Below, in pieces: positions 62,563 through 64,000 of a stretch of DNA of 64,000 bases. The stretch is taken from positions 62,001-126,000 of the forward strand of contig NZ_LWEH01000460.1 of assembly GCF_001635455.1 (NCBI RefSeq). Reading direction: 5' to 3'. This DNA is from Vibrio sp. HI00D65 (GTDB lineage Bacteria > Pseudomonadota > Gammaproteobacteria > Enterobacterales > Vibrionaceae). A program made the position numbers and the translations under genes. A model generated the notes under the pieces. That model was given only the letters and a program-made list of their open reading frames with translations, made no database searches and had not been told where the DNA came from. The first letter of the stretch is position 1. The number at the start of each line of letters is the position of its first letter.

Positions 62563-63308
62563 CAGTAAGTCAGAATCTGATTTAGGAACGCTTGAGTACG
62601 TTCGTGTTGAGGATTTTCGAACAGGCTCTGTGGCGTATTAGATTCCACGATCTGTCCTTCGTCCATAAAGATCACTCGGTCGGCAACGCGTTTTGCAAAG
62701 CCCATTTCGTGTGTTACGCATACCATGGTAATGCCTTCACTTGCCAGTTCGACCATTACATCAAGCACTTCATTGATCATTTCCGGATCAAGTGCTGATG
62801 TCGGTTCATCGAATAGCAGTAGTTCTGGCTTCATGCAAAGAGAGCGCGCAATTGCCACACGTTGTTGTTGACCACCTGAAAGCTGAGCCGGGTACTTATT
62901 CGCTTGTTCTGCGATGTGTACACACTCGAGATAATGCATGGCGGTTTTCTCTGCTTCTTCTTTGCTTTTTTTGAGCGTACGCATTGGAGACAGAGTAAGG
63001 TTTTCAAGCACAGTAAGATGGGGGAATAAATGGAAGTGCTGAAACACCATTCCAACTTGGCCAGGTGTATTGAACTTGCAGGGAAGCGATTGTTCTAACA
63101 CGGAAAGTTCGCCATTTTCGAACGGTTCTAACTGATTGATACAGCGGATCAGAGTGGATTTACCCGAACCAGATGGCCCGCAAATCACCACAATCTCTCC
63201 CTGTTCAATATTTAGATCAATATCTTTTAGGGCATGAAAATCACCATACCACTTGTTAAGTGACTTAAACTTAACCATTTTCTTAAGATTGTTCAAATCG
63301 TTGTTCAT
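62562..63308 (-). CDS. Amino-acid ABC transporter ATPase (GlnQ type)
   Basis: 248 residues with Walker A GPSGSGKST (about 45-53), Q-loop VFQHFHLFPHL, signature LSGGQQQRVAIARSL, Walker B LLFDEPTSALDPE and His switch VTHEMGF. It is the first gene of the four-gene operon ATPase-permease-binding protein-permease. The start is ATG with an upstream A-rich leader; a start 10 codons in is less likely. Confidence 0.95.
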   Translation of the reverse strand: MNNDLNNLKKMVKFKSLNKWYGDFHALKDIDLNIEQGEIVVICGPSGSGKSTLIRCINQLEPFENGELSVLEQSLPCKFNTPGQVGMVFQHFHLFPHLTVLENLTLSPMRTLKKSKEEAEKTAMHYLECVHIAEQANKYPAQLSGGQQQRVAIARSLCMKPELLLFDEPTSALDPEMINEVLDVMVELASEGITMVCVTHEMGFAKRVADRVIFMDEGQIVESNTPQSLFENPQHERTQAFLNQILTY

Positions 63309-63404
63309 ACCTAGTAAAGAGACAGGTTTACCTTAACAATATAGAAATATGATTGCACACAAAATTAGGAACTTATGAGAATTTAATAGCATCTTGTAGG
63401 GCAA

Positions 63405-63434
63405 ATAAAAAACAGCGCCGGATTAGGACGCTGC
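63405..63434 (-). terminator. Terminator of the YqhD-type gene
   Basis: On the - strand CAGCG-...-CGCTG with mismatches is followed by TTTTTTATTT, 110 bases after the dehydrogenase stop. Confidence 0.65.
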
Positions 63435-63542
63435 TTAAGAATATACGAAAGGTCAAAGAATTCGGTTCAGTTTAATTGCATAAATTTTTAAATTATCGCG
63501 ATTTTATTTAGAAACCTGATTTCTTTGCTTTAATTTTAACCG

Positions 63543-64000
63543 TTAATGGATCGCAGACTCTAGAATCTCGCGAGTTTTTTCTAGCGTGATAGCTTGGTTC
63601 TCGCCAAGCTGTAGGTAACCATGTGATTCTAGTTGTGCAACCACGTTGTCGATAGCTTTTGCTTTATCCGCCTCGTAGCCATCAAACATAGTCGCTACGT
63701 CTAGGCTGTGATAGAAGGCTTCGATAGCATCGATAGTGCGCTCTGCTAAATCTTTGCCCGCTTCTAGGCCAAATACGTTACGTCCCATCTGTTCAAGTTT
63801 ACAGCGTTTCGCTTCGATCTGGTTACGAAGTAGTGAAGGTTGAACAATGGCTAGTGAACGTGCGTGGTCGACATGCCACAAGGCTGTGAATTCATGTCCA
63901 ATCATGTGCGTTGCCCAATCTTGAGGAACACCAGTACCAATAAGGCCATTTAGCGCTTGGTTAGCTGTCCACATTAGGTTTGCACGCCATGCATCGTTGT
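63543..64000 (-). CDS. yqhD: Iron-containing alcohol dehydrogenase, YqhD type (5' end beyond window)
   Basis: The C-terminal 152 residues are visible; the frame is open to the window edge (NDAWRANLMWTANQALNGLI). The metal-site region is VPQDWATHMIGHEFTALWHV and DHARSLAIVQPSLLRNQIEA, and the end is LGENQAITLEKTREILES. YqhD reduces short-chain aldehydes with NADPH and helps against aldehyde stress. The N-terminal nucleotide-binding half lies to the right of this window. Confidence 0.92.
   Translation of the reverse strand, partial: NDAWRANLMWTANQALNGLIGTGVPQDWATHMIGHEFTALWHVDHARSLAIVQPSLLRNQIEAKRCKLEQMGRNVFGLEAGKDLAERTIDAIEAFYHSLDVATMFDGYEADKAKAIDNVVAQLESHGYLQLGENQAITLEKTREILESAIH

Overview
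The window looks like a chromosome segment of a marine Vibrio, probably close to the Splendidus clade. That is an inference from the moderate GC content, a CspA-type cold-shock gene, yaeQ, paired tRNA-Gly(UCC) genes and iron-uptake genes of vibrio type; no ribosomal marker is present. It holds one complete-looking prophage (about 1131-36897) and about 27 kb of host chromosome to its right.

Prophage. The integrase gene lies beside attR, and a 31-bp direct repeat with one mismatch (1123-1153 and 36867-36897) marks the ends. The repeat ends on the start codon of host yaeQ, so the phage inserted at the first codons of yaeQ and supplies its new upstream region. The phage is a mosaic. The packaging and head genes are P2-type (Q, P, O, N, M, L, R, S), while the sheath, tube, circularisation/hub proteins, spike and baseplate are Mu-type (L, M, 41, N, P, 45-48). 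Replication and regulation are P2/186-like (gpA-type HUH nickase, Ogr, CII), but the repressor joins a Mu-type winged helix to a LexA-type S24 peptidase. From attR to attL the order is: int, a four-gene accessory cassette, repressor, cox/PrtN-like, CII, three small genes, gpA, ogr, HTH gene, SIR2-TPR gene, hub/baseplate/fibre, lysis genes with an embedded Rz1, LRR gene, portal and terminase on the opposite strand, scaffold/capsid/completion, sheath/tube/gpM/41-E/tape measure, and an orphan Imm49-like gene. gpM has been moved out of the head block into the tail block.

Accessory cargo. Four loci are unrelated to the phage life cycle: an Imm49-like immunity gene (1829-2689), a leucine-rich-repeat gene (14506-15441), a SIR2-TPR protein (23516-25393), and a tightly coupled operon at 30755-35598. 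This operon encodes a DNA N6-adenine methylase, a protein with two GHKL ATPase modules (MORC/Hsp90-like plus a histidine kinase), a receiver-domain protein and an HNH nuclease. I do not recognise this combination as a named system. It is the best candidate here for an undescribed anti-phage system built on two-component signalling.

Host region. To the right of attR are a cold-shock gene, a PQQ-type sugar dehydrogenase, an MFS exporter, and a decayed siderophore locus: ABC ATPase, FhuF-like reductase, AraC regulator, TonB receptor, and a binding-protein stub fused by deletion to an SDR fragment. Next come an old-yellow-enzyme-type oxidoreductase, remnants of a CusA pump and a cupredoxin, two tRNA-Gly genes, a ThrE-type exporter, PhnA, three GNAT acetyltransferases, a VirK/YbjX-like gene, LysE and LysR genes, an AraC gene with a frameshifted TonB receptor, an ADP-ribosylglycohydrolase, a four-gene polar amino-acid ABC transporter, and the 3' part of a YqhD-type alcohol dehydrogenase cut by the window edge. 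Several iron and copper genes are broken, which suggests ongoing loss of metal-uptake and resistance functions.
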